Below, one piece after another: positions 1 to 8,510 of a stretch of DNA of 64,000 bases; the stretch's first letter is position 1; every line of letters begins with the position of its first letter. A program made the position numbers and the translations under genes. The stretch covers positions 62,001-126,000 of the forward strand of contig CAZKCM010000003.1 of the NCBI GenBank assembly GCA_964551315.1, given 5' to 3'. This stretch comes from Virgifigura sp964551315 (GTDB taxonomy: Bacteria > Pseudomonadota > Alphaproteobacteria > Dongiales > Dongiaceae). Under the pieces are notes generated by a model that worked only from the letters and a program-made list of their open reading frames with translations, made no database searches and had not been told where the DNA came from.

Positions 1-789
1 CTCCCCCACCATGTCGGCGAGTTGAAAGAGCGCGCGCTGCACCGCCGCCGGGTTTCCCGGATTCGGCCGGAAGTAGCCGTCGCGCCGCTCCGCACCTGGA
101 AAGAGCGGGGCCCCACCGGTCAGGTCGAGGATCAGATCGCATGTCGACGCCGCGCCGTCGCGCGGCGCCTCGAAGGCGAGCCGCCCGCGCGAAGAGACGA
201 CCAGCGGCGCATAGCCGTCGACGACGATCTCGAAGGCGCCGAGATGACCCTTGGCCGCGACGATCGTGCCTGCGAAGATCGGCACGTCCATCACCCGCGG
301 CGGCACGATGTCGTCCGGCTCGGAGAGGAGCACCGTGACGTCGAGGCGCCCAGCGAGCTGGCGCGCCGCCTCGATCGCCGTCTCGTCGCGGCCGTAGACG
401 AGGCACACGCCTTCCGAGCGCATGGTGACGGTGGTCGTCTCGGGGATCGTCAGCGCCGCTTCGGCGAGCAGGGCCGCCATCTTCGGCAGCGCCTTGCTTC
501 CCTCTTCCGACCAGCCGGCCCGTTCGCGGATATTGGCATAGGTGACGGCCACCTCGGGCGCTTCTTCCCGCGCCACCTCGTCGAACAGCGGCGATTCCTG
601 TGTGCAGGCGACGAGCAGCGGCCGGCCCGCGGCCAGGGCGGTACGGAAATTGTCGATCTGCGCGCGGCAAAGCTGCGTGTTCGGATCGGCCGTGCCGGCG
701 GCTCCGCAAGCCTTGGCGAGGCCCTTGCCGTCGAGGTCCATCGTCCGCTCGCAGTTGCAGACGAGAACCGTCTTGCCCTCGAGTTCCAT
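1..789 (-). CDS. 4Fe-4S ferredoxin-like protein of the formate dehydrogenase locus (N-terminal 263 residues, runs off the window)
   Basis: The minus-strand reading frame opens at the ATG at 789 and stays open to the window edge, so the C-terminal part, where ferredoxin-type cysteine clusters would be expected, is missing. The protein starts with a short strand followed by a CNCE cysteine pair (C11, C13), then further cysteines near residues 28, 43 and 61. This N-terminus is typical of the long iron-sulfur proteins found beside DUF3305/DUF3306/TorD-like genes in alphaproteobacterial formate dehydrogenase loci; a role in electron transfer or cofactor maturation is inferred from that context. 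It is divergent from the DUF3305 gene with a 270 bp spacer. No stop or frameshift is seen in the visible part. Confidence 0.85.
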   Translation of the reverse strand, partial: MELEGKTVLVCNCERTMDLDGKGLAKACGAAGTADPNTQLCRAQIDNFRTALAAGRPLLVACTQESPLFDEVAREEAPEVAVTYANIRERAGWSEEGSKALPKMAALLAEAALTIPETTTVTMRSEGVCLVYGRDETAIEAARQLAGRLDVTVLLSEPDDIVPPRVMDVPIFAGTIVAAKGHLGAFEIVVDGYAPLVVSSRGRLAFEAPRDGAASTCDLILDLTGGAPLFPGAERRDGYFRPNPGNPAAVQRALFQLADMVGE

Positions 790-1059
790 CCGTGTCCTCT
801 CCCGGCGAACTGCCGCTCGCTCGTCTTGTTCGTTCCGCACTCGCCGCGGTTAACGGACATCATATCGCCGCGACAGGCGATCATGCCAGAAGAGTTCGGC
901 CCAAACCGCGCATCACGCGGGATCGATTGACGACCGGCCGCGGCGTGCGGCAGCCAGAGGTGGCAATCGCCGACGGCACTCGCTAACCTTGACCGAGGTC
1001 GCATTGGACGAGGTTGCGCGATAGCTTGGTGTCGAAAGGCGGATGCCGCGGAACTGGCC

Positions 1060-1587
1060 GTGAAAAACAGCGAAAGCATGCGGGTCGGAGTCGTGGTCGA
1101 GCGACGCCGGCTCCACAATCCCTGGCAGGAATACAGCTGGCGGCCGGTGGAGGTCGTGCCCGGGTTGGTGCCGGCCGAGGATTGGCAGATTCTCTACGAG
1201 ACGGACGACCTCGGCCGATATCTGGCCGGCACGCTGACCATCGAGCTGTTTCCCGGCGAAACGGAAGGATACCGCCGCAACCTGTCGCAGCGGACGCCCG
1301 TCGTCTTCGTGATCCTGCGACCGTTGGAAGGGACATGCGAGGAACGGCCGAAGCTGTTCCTCGCGACCGTCTGTCCCAACGAGGCGCAGGAGTATCTCGA
1401 AGGCGGCGATGATATCGTGGAAGGCGTTCCCATGCCGACCGCGGTCGCCGCCTGGGTGCAGGCCTATGTCGCCCGGTACCATCATCGGGAACGGGTGTTC
1501 GAGAAGCGCAAGCGCAAGCCGTCCGATCCGCGCCGTGGCGATGGTCCCGGAGGAGAGAGGGGCGGAGGAGGCAGTGGGCATGACTGA
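1060..1587 (+). CDS. DUF3305 domain protein
   Basis: A 175-residue soluble protein with no signal peptide. The central part (about residues 7-150) matches the DUF3305 pattern I know from formate dehydrogenase loci: an N-terminal VGVVVERR strand, a conserved W-x-P region, and a C-terminal basic tail rich in Arg and Gly. Its biochemical function is unknown; co-occurrence with the formate dehydrogenase and the TorD-like chaperone suggests a maturation or assembly role. Its stop codon overlaps the start of the DUF3306 gene by 8 bp, so the two are translationally coupled. Confidence 0.85.
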   Translation: MKNSESMRVGVVVERRRLHNPWQEYSWRPVEVVPGLVPAEDWQILYETDDLGRYLAGTLTIELFPGETEGYRRNLSQRTPVVFVILRPLEGTCEERPKLFLATVCPNEAQEYLEGGDDIVEGVPMPTAVAAWVQAYVARYHHRERVFEKRKRKPSDPRRGDGPGGERGGGGSGHD

Positions 1588-2209
1588 CGATCGCGGCGAA
1601 GGCTTCTTGGGGCGATGGTCCCGCCTGAAGCGGGAGCGCGCGGCCGGCGAGGATCGTCGCGATCGGCCGGAACACGAGGACGAGGCGGCCGGCACCGAGA
1701 TGGTGCCAGCCCCGGCGGCGGACACGCCCGCGGATGAGCGCGCGGAAGGTGACAGCGAACCATTGGATCTGCCGCCCATCGACAGCCTCGACAAGGACTC
1801 CGACTTCACCGTTTTCCTGAAGGAGGGCGTGCCCGAAGAGCTTCGGCGGCAGGCGCTTCGCAAACTGTGGTTGACGGACCCCGTGCTCGCCAATCTCGAC
1901 GGTCTGCTCGAATATGGCGAGGACTTCAACGAGCCCTGGCGGGCGGGGGGAGTCGTCAAGACGCTCTACCGCGTCGGACAGGGAATGCCGGGAGTCTTCG
2001 AGGCCATCGCGGAGGAACCGGCGCTCGATTCGGAAGGGGATCTGTCCGGGACGGCGGATCCCGAGGAGATGCGGACAACACATCAGAGGGCAGCAGCGAC
2101 GGGATCGGGCGAAGCGAACGACGCCGGTTCCGGCGCTCAACAGGACGAGCCGTCCGAGGACGGCTCCGCCGACGATCCCGTCCCCCCGAATTCCGTTACA
2201 GGTGCATGA
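1580..2209 (+). CDS. DUF3306 domain protein
   Basis: A 209-residue acidic protein. The ATG at 1580 is chosen because it lies inside the end of the DUF3305 gene (8 bp overlap) and gives the FLGRWSRLK N-terminus typical of DUF3306; an upstream in-frame extension would be out of family. The conserved core is at about residues 65-135 (LPPIDSLDKDSDFTVFL, then the ALRKLW and GLLEYGEDF segments). The tail is low-complexity Glu/Asp/Ala/Gly. Function is unknown; it always travels with DUF3305 in this kind of locus, so a joint role in formate dehydrogenase biogenesis is inferred. Confidence 0.85.
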   Translation: MTDDRGEGFLGRWSRLKRERAAGEDRRDRPEHEDEAAGTEMVPAPAADTPADERAEGDSEPLDLPPIDSLDKDSDFTVFLKEGVPEELRRQALRKLWLTDPVLANLDGLLEYGEDFNEPWRAGGVVKTLYRVGQGMPGVFEAIAEEPALDSEGDLSGTADPEEMRTTHQRAAATGSGEANDAGSGAQQDEPSEDGSADDPVPPNSVTGA

Positions 2210-2376
2210 ATCGGGCCTTACGCCGGCGCTTCGAGCGAACCCGACCATTTCGCATGCCGCGGCTCGGTGGCCGCACCATACGAAAATAATTCGCATTCTC
2301 AATTCATATGAAAATTTTCGTCGGATCAGGCAATCGGTAATCCGCTGCAGGCGCAATTTACGACTGTCAGAATAGA

Positions 2377-2394
2377 ATTGTTGCGCCGCACAAT
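2377..2394. promoter_or_regulatory. Inverted repeat ATTGT-N8-ACAAT in an AT-rich spacer upstream of the TorD-like gene
   Basis: The 302 bp spacer 2210-2511 is clearly more AT-rich than its surroundings, mainly at 2280-2425. It holds a perfect ATTGT/ACAAT dyad separated by 8 bp, and a TATATT hexamer at 2409-2414 that could be a -10 element. It is the obvious place for a promoter or operator driving the TorD-like gene and the formate dehydrogenase structural genes. The regulator is not identifiable from the window. Confidence 0.3.
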
Positions 2395-2511
2395 GATCGA
2401 CCATCGCGTATATTGTGTTTTGAGTAGACGCGTCCACCAAAGGGCGTTAACCTAACCGCGATAAGAACGAGTAAAACGTCCTGAGGATTGGGGAGGGAAG
2501 AGCCCGCGGTG

Positions 2512-3123
2512 ATGACCGGCGGTGCGGCTGCGTCGATGGATTCGATTCCGGAAGAGGAAGCTCTTCGGGCGCAATTCTATCGATTCCTTGCGCGCTTCCT
2601 GGCGGCGCCACCGGATGCTGCGCTGCTGCGGCTCGCCGCCGATCTGAAAGGCGATGACAGCGAACTCGGACAGGCGCTTGATGCGCTGGCGGGAGTTGCC
2701 GCGAAGGTCACGCCGGCCGCGGCGAGCGACGAATACCAGACGCTCTTCATCGGCATCGGCCGCGGCGAGTTGGTCCCTTATGGCTCCTATTATCTGACGG
2801 GCTTTCTGAACGAGAAGCCGCTGGCCAATCTGCGTCGCGACATGGCCGATCTGGGCATCGCGCGGGCCGACGAGGTGAAGGAGCCGGAGGACCACATCGC
2901 GAGCCTGTGCGAGATCATGGCCGGACTCATCACCGGCGAGTTCGGAAAGACGAACGACCTCGAGGAACAGCGGCGCTTTTTCCGTCGCCACATCCTGCCC
3001 TGGGCGGGGCGTTTCTTCGAGGATCTGGCGGCGGCGAGGAGCGCCGTTCTCTATGCGCCGATCGGTACGCTCGGTCGCCTGTTCGTCGGCATCGAGGAGA
3101 CGGCGTTCGAGATGGAGGCTTAG
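2512..3123 (+). CDS. TorD/DmsD-family molecular chaperone
   Basis: A 203-residue all-helical protein of the TorD-like family of cytoplasmic chaperones, which bind Tat signal peptides and apo-molybdoenzymes. The N-terminal helix (RAQFYRFLARFLAAPP), the central YQTLFIGIGRGELVPYGSYY motif region and the EPEDHIASLCEIM segment are characteristic. I prefer the ATG at 2512, which has the purine-rich GGGGAGGGAAG about 11 bp upstream; an in-frame TTG at 2488 would add eight residues and cover that ribosome site. Its probable client is the Tat-exported alpha subunit encoded two genes downstream. Confidence 0.9.
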   Translation: MTGGAAASMDSIPEEEALRAQFYRFLARFLAAPPDAALLRLAADLKGDDSELGQALDALAGVAAKVTPAAASDEYQTLFIGIGRGELVPYGSYYLTGFLNEKPLANLRRDMADLGIARADEVKEPEDHIASLCEIMAGLITGEFGKTNDLEEQRRFFRRHILPWAGRFFEDLAAARSAVLYAPIGTLGRLFVGIEETAFEMEA

Positions 3124-3232
3124 CGGCCACGGAACCAAAGGAGCGGTGGCCGGGCTTGAGAACGTTTCCCCGACCGGGGCCGTTGGGCCGGGAGAGATGT
3201 CTTCAGGCGACGGAAGAGCGGAGGGAGGGACA

Positions 3233-3430
3233 ATGGAAAAGAATCAGGACCTGAAATCGACCCGGCGTCGCGATTTTCTGAAGCTCGCCGGGCTCGGCAC
3301 CGTGGCCGGGGTCGCGGCGGCGAAGGCGGGTGCGCCGGACCCGGCCGAGGCGGCGGCGGCGGACGGCAAGGCACGGGGTTATCGGGAAACCGAGCATGTG
3401 AAGAAGTACTACAGCTTGGCGCGATTCTGA
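3233..3430 (+). CDS. Small twin-arginine formate dehydrogenase accessory protein
   Basis: A 65-residue protein consisting of a Tat signal (STRRRDFLKLAGLG, residues 10-23, then a hydrophobic Ala/Gly/Val stretch) and a short C-terminal tail ending KKYYSLARF. Proteins of this size and pattern are regularly found immediately before the alpha subunit in this type of formate dehydrogenase operon. It may be exported with or recruit the enzyme; the exact role is not established. The start at 3233 follows GGAGGGA with a good spacing. The alpha-subunit gene starts 55 bp downstream. Confidence 0.8.
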   Translation: MEKNQDLKSTRRRDFLKLAGLGTVAGVAAAKAGAPDPAEAAAADGKARGYRETEHVKKYYSLARF

Positions 3431-3485
3431 CGATCCGGCGCTCGCTGTCCAGACCAAGAACCCGACGAAAAGTCAGGAGAGGGCG

Positions 3486-6365
3486 ATGCTTAGGAAACGG
3501 ACCAATGGCGTGGCGAGCGGCCCCCGCATGGCGAGGGCAGTCGCAGGGCTTACCGGCGGAGCCATGGATCGGCGGACCTTCTTCCGGCGGTCGGGCCTTG
3601 CAGCGGGCGGCTTGGCGGCCGCGTCTACCCTTGGGGCCGGCATGGTCAAGAAGGCGTCGGCCCAGGCGGAGGGGAGCGGCACCGTTCGGCAGATCAAGTC
3701 GGTCTGCACTCACTGCTCGGTCGGCTGCACCGTGATCGCGGAGGTCGAGAACGGCGTGTGGATCGGACAGGAGCCGGGCTTCGACAGCCCGCTGAACCTC
3801 GGTGCGCATTGCGCCAAAGGCGCCTCCGTGCGCGAGCACGCGCACGGCGAACGGCGCCTGAAATATCCGATGAAGCTGGTTGACGGGAAGTACCAGCGGA
3901 TCTCCTGGGACCAGGCGATCGAAGAGATCGGCGACAAGCTGCTGCAGATCCGCGAGCAGGCGGGCCCGGACGCCGTTTACTGGATGGGCGGCTCGAAACA
4001 CAGCAACGAGGGCGCCTACCTTTATCGGAAGTTCACCGCGTTCTGGGGTACGAACAACACGGACAACCAGGCGCGCATCTGCCATTCCACGACGGTCGCG
4101 GGCGTGGCCAATACCTGGGGCTACGGCGCGATGACGAACAGCTACAACGACATGCACAATTCGCGGTCGATGCTGTTCATCGGCAGCAACGCCGCGGAAG
4201 CCCATCCGGTCTCGCTGCTGCACATTCTGAAGGCCAAGGAGCAGAACAACGCGCCGCTGATCGTCTGCGACCCGCGCTTCACCCGGACGGCGGCCCACGC
4301 CGACGAATATGTGCGCTTCCGCTCGGGCACAGATGTGGCGCTCGTCTGGGGCATCCTCTGGCACATCTTCGAGAACGGCTGGGAGGACAAGGAATACATC
4401 CGCCAGCGGGTGTGGGGGATGGACCAGATCCGCGAGGAGGTGAGCCGCTGGAATCCGGAGGAGGTCGAGCGCGTGACCGGCGTTCCGGGGTCCCAGCTTC
4501 GGCGCGTCGCGCAGATAATGGTCAACAACCGGCCCGGAACCCTCGTGTGGTGCATGGGCGGCACCCAGCATCACTCGGCGAACAACAACACCCGGGCCTA
4601 TTGCGTCCTGCAGCTCGCGCTCGGCAACATCGGTGTCCCCGGGGGCGGCGCGAACATCTTCCGTGGGCACGACAACGTGCAGGGAGCGACGGATCTCGGC
4701 CCGATTCCGGACAGCCTGCCGGGCTATTACGGCGTGACCGAAGGGGCGTGGAAGCACTGGGCGCGCGTCTGGGACGTCGACTACGACTATCTGGTCAGCC
4801 GCTTCGCCTCCAAGGAGCTGATGGAGAAGAAGGGCATTCCGGAGTCCCGCTGGTTTGACGGCGTGCTCGAGGCCCAGGAGAACCTGGACCAGCCCACGAC
4901 CATCCGCGCCATGGTCTATATGGGCCATGCACCGAACTCGCAGACCCGGCAGCCTGACCTGAAGAGGGCGATGGAGGCGCTCGACCTGCTGGTCGTGATC
5001 GACCCGTATCCGACGGTTTCGGCGGTGCTGCACGACCGCAAGGACAACACCTATCTTCTGCCGGCATCGACGCAGTTCGAATCCGCCGGCTCGGTGACGG
5101 CATCCAACCGGTCGATCCAGTGGCGCGAGCAGGTGTTCGAACCGCTGTTCGAATCGAAGCGCGACCAGGACATCCTGTATCTGTTCGCGAAGAAGTTCGG
5201 CTTCGCCGACGAGATGTTCAAGCACATCGCGGTGGAGAACGACCAGCCGGTGGTCGAGGACATTACGCGCGAGTTCAATCGCGGCACCTGGACGATCGGC
5301 TACACGGGCCAGTCGCCGGAGCGGCTCAAGCTGCACATGCAGAACCAGTACACCTTCGACCCGACGACGCTGCGGGCCAATGGTGGACCCTGCGACGGCG
5401 ATTACTATGGGTTGCCCTGGCCGTGCTGGGGGACGCCGGAGATCAAGCATCCCGGCACGCCGATCCTCTATGACACCTCGAAGCCGGTGGCGGAGGGCGG
5501 CCTCTGCTTCCGCGCCCGTTTCGGCGTCGAGCGGGACGGTCAGAATCTGCTCGCCGAGGGCTCCTACCCGGTCGGCTCGGAGATTCAGGACGGATATCCC
5601 GAGTTCACCATGGCCATGCTCCAGAAGCTCGGCTGGGACAAGGATCTCACGGCCGAGGAGAGGGAGGTCATCGCCAGGATCGGCGGCAACAACATTGGCG
5701 CGGTGAACTGGAAGACCGATCTCTCGGGCGGAATCCAGCGGGTGGCGATCGCGCATGGCTGTGCGCCCTTCGGCAATGCCAAGGCCCGCGCGGTCGTCTG
5801 GAACTTCCCCGATCCGGTGCCCATCCACCGCGAGCCGCTCTACACGCCGCGGCGCGATCTGGTGGCGCAGTATCCGACCTACGAAGACACCCACGCGTGG
5901 CGGGTGCCGACCCTCTACCGCTCGATCCAGGAGAAGGACTTCTCGAAGGACTTCCCGATCATCCTGTCGTCGGGACGTCTGGTCGAGTACGAGGGCGGCG
6001 GCGACGAGACCCGGTCCAACCCGTGGCTCGCAGAGCTCCAGCAGAACATGTTCGTCGAGATCAACCCGTACGACGCCAACCAGGCCGGAGTCCGGGACGG
6101 CGAGATGGTCTGGGTCTACGGGCCGGAAGGCGGCAAGGTCAGGGTGATGGCCCTGGTCACCGAACGGGTGGGACGCGGGGTCGCCTGGATGCCGTTCCAT
6201 TTCGGCGGCTGGTTCCAGGGGCAAGACCTGCGGAGCAAGTACCCGGAGGGGGCCGACCCCTACGTGCTGGGTGAATCGACCAACACCGCGCAGACCTATG
6301 GGTACGACTCGGTCACCCAGATGCAGGAGAGCAAGACCACCTTGTGCCGGATCGAGAGAGCGTAG
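3486..6365 (+). CDS. fdhA: Formate dehydrogenase alpha subunit, molybdopterin enzyme, Tat-exported, Cys-type
   Basis: The 959-residue catalytic subunit oxidises formate to CO2 at a bis-MGD molybdenum or tungsten centre. A Tat signal (DRRTFFRRSGLAAGG, about residues 28-42) directs it across the membrane. The proximal [4Fe-4S] ligands are C74, C77, C81 and C109. The metal ligand and proton-relay pair is C199-H200 in QARICHSTT, so this is a cysteine rather than a selenocysteine enzyme. The C-terminal part (from about residue 800) is the molybdopterin dinucleotide-binding domain. An AGGAGA ribosome site precedes the ATG at 3486. The beta subunit follows after 11 bp. Exported alpha, an iron-sulfur beta and a cytochrome b gamma fit the FdnGHI/Fdh3-like respiratory architecture. 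Confidence 0.96.
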   Translation: MLRKRTNGVASGPRMARAVAGLTGGAMDRRTFFRRSGLAAGGLAAASTLGAGMVKKASAQAEGSGTVRQIKSVCTHCSVGCTVIAEVENGVWIGQEPGFDSPLNLGAHCAKGASVREHAHGERRLKYPMKLVDGKYQRISWDQAIEEIGDKLLQIREQAGPDAVYWMGGSKHSNEGAYLYRKFTAFWGTNNTDNQARICHSTTVAGVANTWGYGAMTNSYNDMHNSRSMLFIGSNAAEAHPVSLLHILKAKEQNNAPLIVCDPRFTRTAAHADEYVRFRSGTDVALVWGILWHIFENGWEDKEYIRQRVWGMDQIREEVSRWNPEEVERVTGVPGSQLRRVAQIMVNNRPGTLVWCMGGTQHHSANNNTRAYCVLQLALGNIGVPGGGANIFRGHDNVQGATDLGPIPDSLPGYYGVTEGAWKHWARVWDVDYDYLVSRFASKELMEKKGIPESRWFDGVLEAQENLDQPTTIRAMVYMGHAPNSQTRQPDLKRAMEALDLLVVIDPYPTVSAVLHDRKDNTYLLPASTQFESAGSVTASNRSIQWREQVFEPLFESKRDQDILYLFAKKFGFADEMFKHIAVENDQPVVEDITREFNRGTWTIGYTGQSPERLKLHMQNQYTFDPTTLRANGGPCDGDYYGLPWPCWGTPEIKHPGTPILYDTSKPVAEGGLCFRARFGVERDGQNLLAEGSYPVGSEIQDGYPEFTMAMLQKLGWDKDLTAEEREVIARIGGNNIGAVNWKTDLSGGIQRVAIAHGCAPFGNAKARAVVWNFPDPVPIHREPLYTPRRDLVAQYPTYEDTHAWRVPTLYRSIQEKDFSKDFPIILSSGRLVEYEGGGDETRSNPWLAELQQNMFVEINPYDANQAGVRDGEMVWVYGPEGGKVRVMALVTERVGRGVAWMPFHFGGWFQGQDLRSKYPEGADPYVLGESTNTAQTYGYDSVTQMQESKTTLCRIERA

Positions 6366-6376
6366 GGAGCGAAGCC

Positions 6377-6973
6377 ATGGCACGGATGAAATTCCTGGTC
6401 GACGCCGAGCGCTGCATCGAGTGCAACGCCTGCGTCACGGCGTGCAAGAACGAGAACCATGTGCCCTGGGGCATCAACCGGCGCCGGGTCGTGACGATCA
6501 ATGACGGCAAGCCCGGCGAGCGGTCGATCTCGGTCGCCTGCATGCACTGCTCCGACGCGCCTTGCATCGCGGTCTGCCCGGTCGATTGCATCTACAACAC
6601 GGAAGAGGGCGTGGTCCTGCATTCGAAGGACCTGTGCATCGGCTGCGGCTACTGCTTCTTCGCCTGCCCGTTCGGCGCGCCGCAATATCCGCAGGCCGGC
6701 AATTTCGGAAGCCGGGGCAAGATGGACAAGTGCACCTTCTGCGCCGGCGGCCCGGAGGAGACGAACAGCCCCGCCGAATTCCAGAAGTACGGCCGCAACC
6801 GTCTCGCCGAAGGCAAGCTTCCCCTCTGTGCGGAGATGTGCGCGACCAAGGCGCTCCTCGCCGGCGACGGCGACGTGGTCTCGAACATCTATCGCGAACG
6901 CGTTGTCGCCCGCGGCTTCGGTTCGGGCGCCTGGGGCTGGGGCACTGCTTACCAGCTGAAGGCCGGCGGCTGA
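6377..6973 (+). CDS. fdhB: Formate dehydrogenase beta subunit, four-cluster ferredoxin-like electron-transfer protein
   Basis: A 198-residue iron-sulfur subunit that would carry electrons from the alpha subunit to the cytochrome b gamma subunit. Four cysteine groups are visible: CIECNACVTAC at about residue 13, CMHCSDAPCIAVC at about 56, CIGCGYCFFAC at about 87, and the split CTFC...CAEMC pair that completes the fourth cluster. The start at 6377 follows TAGGGAG with a good spacing; an in-frame start at 6344 would overlap the alpha gene. Unlike FdnH there is no C-terminal membrane anchor, so it must be held by its partners. Confidence 0.95.
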   Translation: MARMKFLVDAERCIECNACVTACKNENHVPWGINRRRVVTINDGKPGERSISVACMHCSDAPCIAVCPVDCIYNTEEGVVLHSKDLCIGCGYCFFACPFGAPQYPQAGNFGSRGKMDKCTFCAGGPEETNSPAEFQKYGRNRLAEGKLPLCAEMCATKALLAGDGDVVSNIYRERVVARGFGSGAWGWGTAYQLKAGG

Positions 6974-6995
6974 GGGAGGTTGCAACCGCAGAGGA

Positions 6996-7028
6996 CCGCG
7001 GGGGGCGGCGACGGGTCGCCCGCCGCGG
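6996..7028 (+). terminator. Strong GC hairpin between the beta subunit and the small lipoprotein gene
   Basis: An imperfect GC-rich inverted repeat (CCGCGGGG... with ...CGCCGCGG) lies 22 bp after the beta-subunit stop and is followed by the moderately T-rich CTCCGTTTGTTTG. It could be a partial terminator or an mRNA-stabilising hairpin that sets the dose of the downstream lipoprotein and gamma subunit. Confidence 0.4.
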
Positions 7029-7105
7029 CTCCGTTTGTTTGAAGCGGAGAGCATGAGTGTGCGGACGGGGCATCGATGTTGCCTTCGTCGGCCTTGGGCA
7101 GGGGC

Positions 7106-7315
7106 ATGAAGCGGGTAAAGGCGGTCGGAGCGAGAAGGTTGGTGATCGGCGCCTGTTGCCTCGTCGTCGGCTTGGCCTTGCAGGCCTGTCGGGACGAGGA
7201 GCAGGGGCGGGTCCTGTATTTCGAGAAGGGGACCTATCTCGGCAAGGCCGACCAGCCGCTGACCGAGGATCAGCTTCGCGCCCTTCGCCAGCGCGCTTCC
7301 AACCAGCAAATGTAA
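7106..7315 (+). CDS. Small lipoprotein of the formate dehydrogenase operon
   Basis: A 69-residue protein (79 if translated from the in-frame ATG at 7076) with basic N-terminus, hydrophobic stretch and lipobox LALQAC, so probably a lipoprotein. The mature part (RDEEQGRVLYFEKGTYLGKADQPLT...) matches small proteins I recognise between the beta and gamma genes of alphaproteobacterial formate dehydrogenase loci; the family has no known function. The start is uncertain: 7106 gives a normal-length signal peptide but its purine-rich run is only a few bases away, while 7076 has a better-placed GGACGGGG. Confidence 0.7.
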   Translation: MKRVKAVGARRLVIGACCLVVGLALQACRDEEQGRVLYFEKGTYLGKADQPLTEDQLRALRQRASNQQM

Positions 7316-7332
7316 GCACGGGAAGGTTTTCG

Positions 7333-8454
7333 ATGCGGCGGACCCGACGAACCCTGGCCGGCTTTGGCGCGGCGGCGATGGTGTTTGCGCTGACCTGCCT
7401 GATGATCGTGGCGCTTCCGGCGTTGCCGGATCTCGGCCATCCGGCCATGGCCCAGCAGGAGGGGCACGTACCGGGAGGTACGCTCGGCAACACCAGTGAT
7501 GCCGAGTTCTGGCGGGCCATTCGCCAGGGCGAGCAGGGTTACGTCTCGATTCCGGATAAGCGGGCCGCCGTCCTCATTCAGTCGGAAGGCGAGAATTGGC
7601 GGGCCATCCGGAATGGCCCCCTCTCGACCTACGGCATCTGGGCGCTGCTCGGCATCATCGCGCTGCTGGCGCTGTTTTTCGCCTTGCGGGGGCGGATCCG
7701 GATCGAGCATGGGCGTAGCGGGCGCACGGTCGAGCGCTTCAACGGGCTCGAACGCTTCGGCCATTGGTTGACCGCAACGTCCTTCATCGTCCTCGCCCTC
7801 ACCGGGCTCAACATGCTCTATGGGCGCTACGTCCTGAGGCCGATCCTCGGACCGGAGATCTTCTCGGCCGTGACCTTGGGCGGCAAGTACGCGCACAACT
7901 TTCTGGCCTTCGCCTTCATGGTGGGGCTGGTGCTGATCTTCGCGTTGTGGATCAGGGACAACATCCCCGATCGAAACGACGTCAAGTGGATCGCCAAGGG
8001 CGGCGGGTTGTTCACGAAGGGCACGCATCCTCCGGCGAGACGGTTCAACGCCGGCCAGAAGATCATGTTCTGGCTGGTCATTCTTGGCGGTGCCTCCGTC
8101 AGCCTCTCCGGCATCGCGCTGTTGTTCCCGTTCGAGTTCTCTCTGTTCTCGAAGACCTTCGCGTTCCTGAATCTCTTTGGATTCGACCTGCCCACGAATC
8201 TCGCGCCGATCCAGGAGATGCAGCTCTCGCAGATCTGGCACGGGATCGTCGGGTTGCTTCTGATCGCGGTGATCATCGCCCATATTTACATCGGCACGAT
8301 CGGCATGGAGGGGGCGTTCGACGCGATGGGAAGCGGCATGGTGGACGAGAACTGGGCGCGCGAGCATCACAGCCTGTGGATGGACGAGCTCGAACGGACG
8401 TCATCTCGGGCGCGACCCGCGCCCGGGCCGGCCGCGGCAGAAGGCGGCGACTAG
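7333..8454 (+). CDS. fdhC: Formate dehydrogenase gamma subunit, cytochrome b
   Basis: A 373-residue membrane cytochrome b that would anchor the enzyme and pass electrons to quinone. A signal-like hydrophobic segment (residues 14-40) is followed by a periplasmic stretch, one more transmembrane helix, and the four-helix cytochrome b561-type core beginning at ERFNGLERFGHWLTATSF. Histidines in FGHW, YAHNF, IWHG and IAHIY are the likely haem ligands. The length fits the family with the extra N-terminal segment. GGGAAGG precedes the ATG at 7333, and the gap to the lipoprotein gene is 17 bp. Confidence 0.93.
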   Translation: MRRTRRTLAGFGAAAMVFALTCLMIVALPALPDLGHPAMAQQEGHVPGGTLGNTSDAEFWRAIRQGEQGYVSIPDKRAAVLIQSEGENWRAIRNGPLSTYGIWALLGIIALLALFFALRGRIRIEHGRSGRTVERFNGLERFGHWLTATSFIVLALTGLNMLYGRYVLRPILGPEIFSAVTLGGKYAHNFLAFAFMVGLVLIFALWIRDNIPDRNDVKWIAKGGGLFTKGTHPPARRFNAGQKIMFWLVILGGASVSLSGIALLFPFEFSLFSKTFAFLNLFGFDLPTNLAPIQEMQLSQIWHGIVGLLLIAVIIAHIYIGTIGMEGAFDAMGSGMVDENWAREHHSLWMDELERTSSRARPAPGPAAAEGGD

Positions 8455-8510
8455 TAACCAGGCCGGGCCTCTAGGAGGCGGCGTTCTTCCGAGGTGACGA
8501 CGAGAGGCGG

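Noticed and set aside
22..930. 302-codon plus-strand frame at the window start
   Set aside because: Antisense to the iron-sulfur protein gene, whose cysteine-rich N-terminus is recognisable in the minus strand.
3120..6383. 1087-codon open frame on the minus strand opposite the formate dehydrogenase alpha gene
   Set aside because: It is the complement of a strongly supported gene with all catalytic motifs. Composition (His, Arg, Asp, Val rich, no domain) is typical of high-GC antisense frames.
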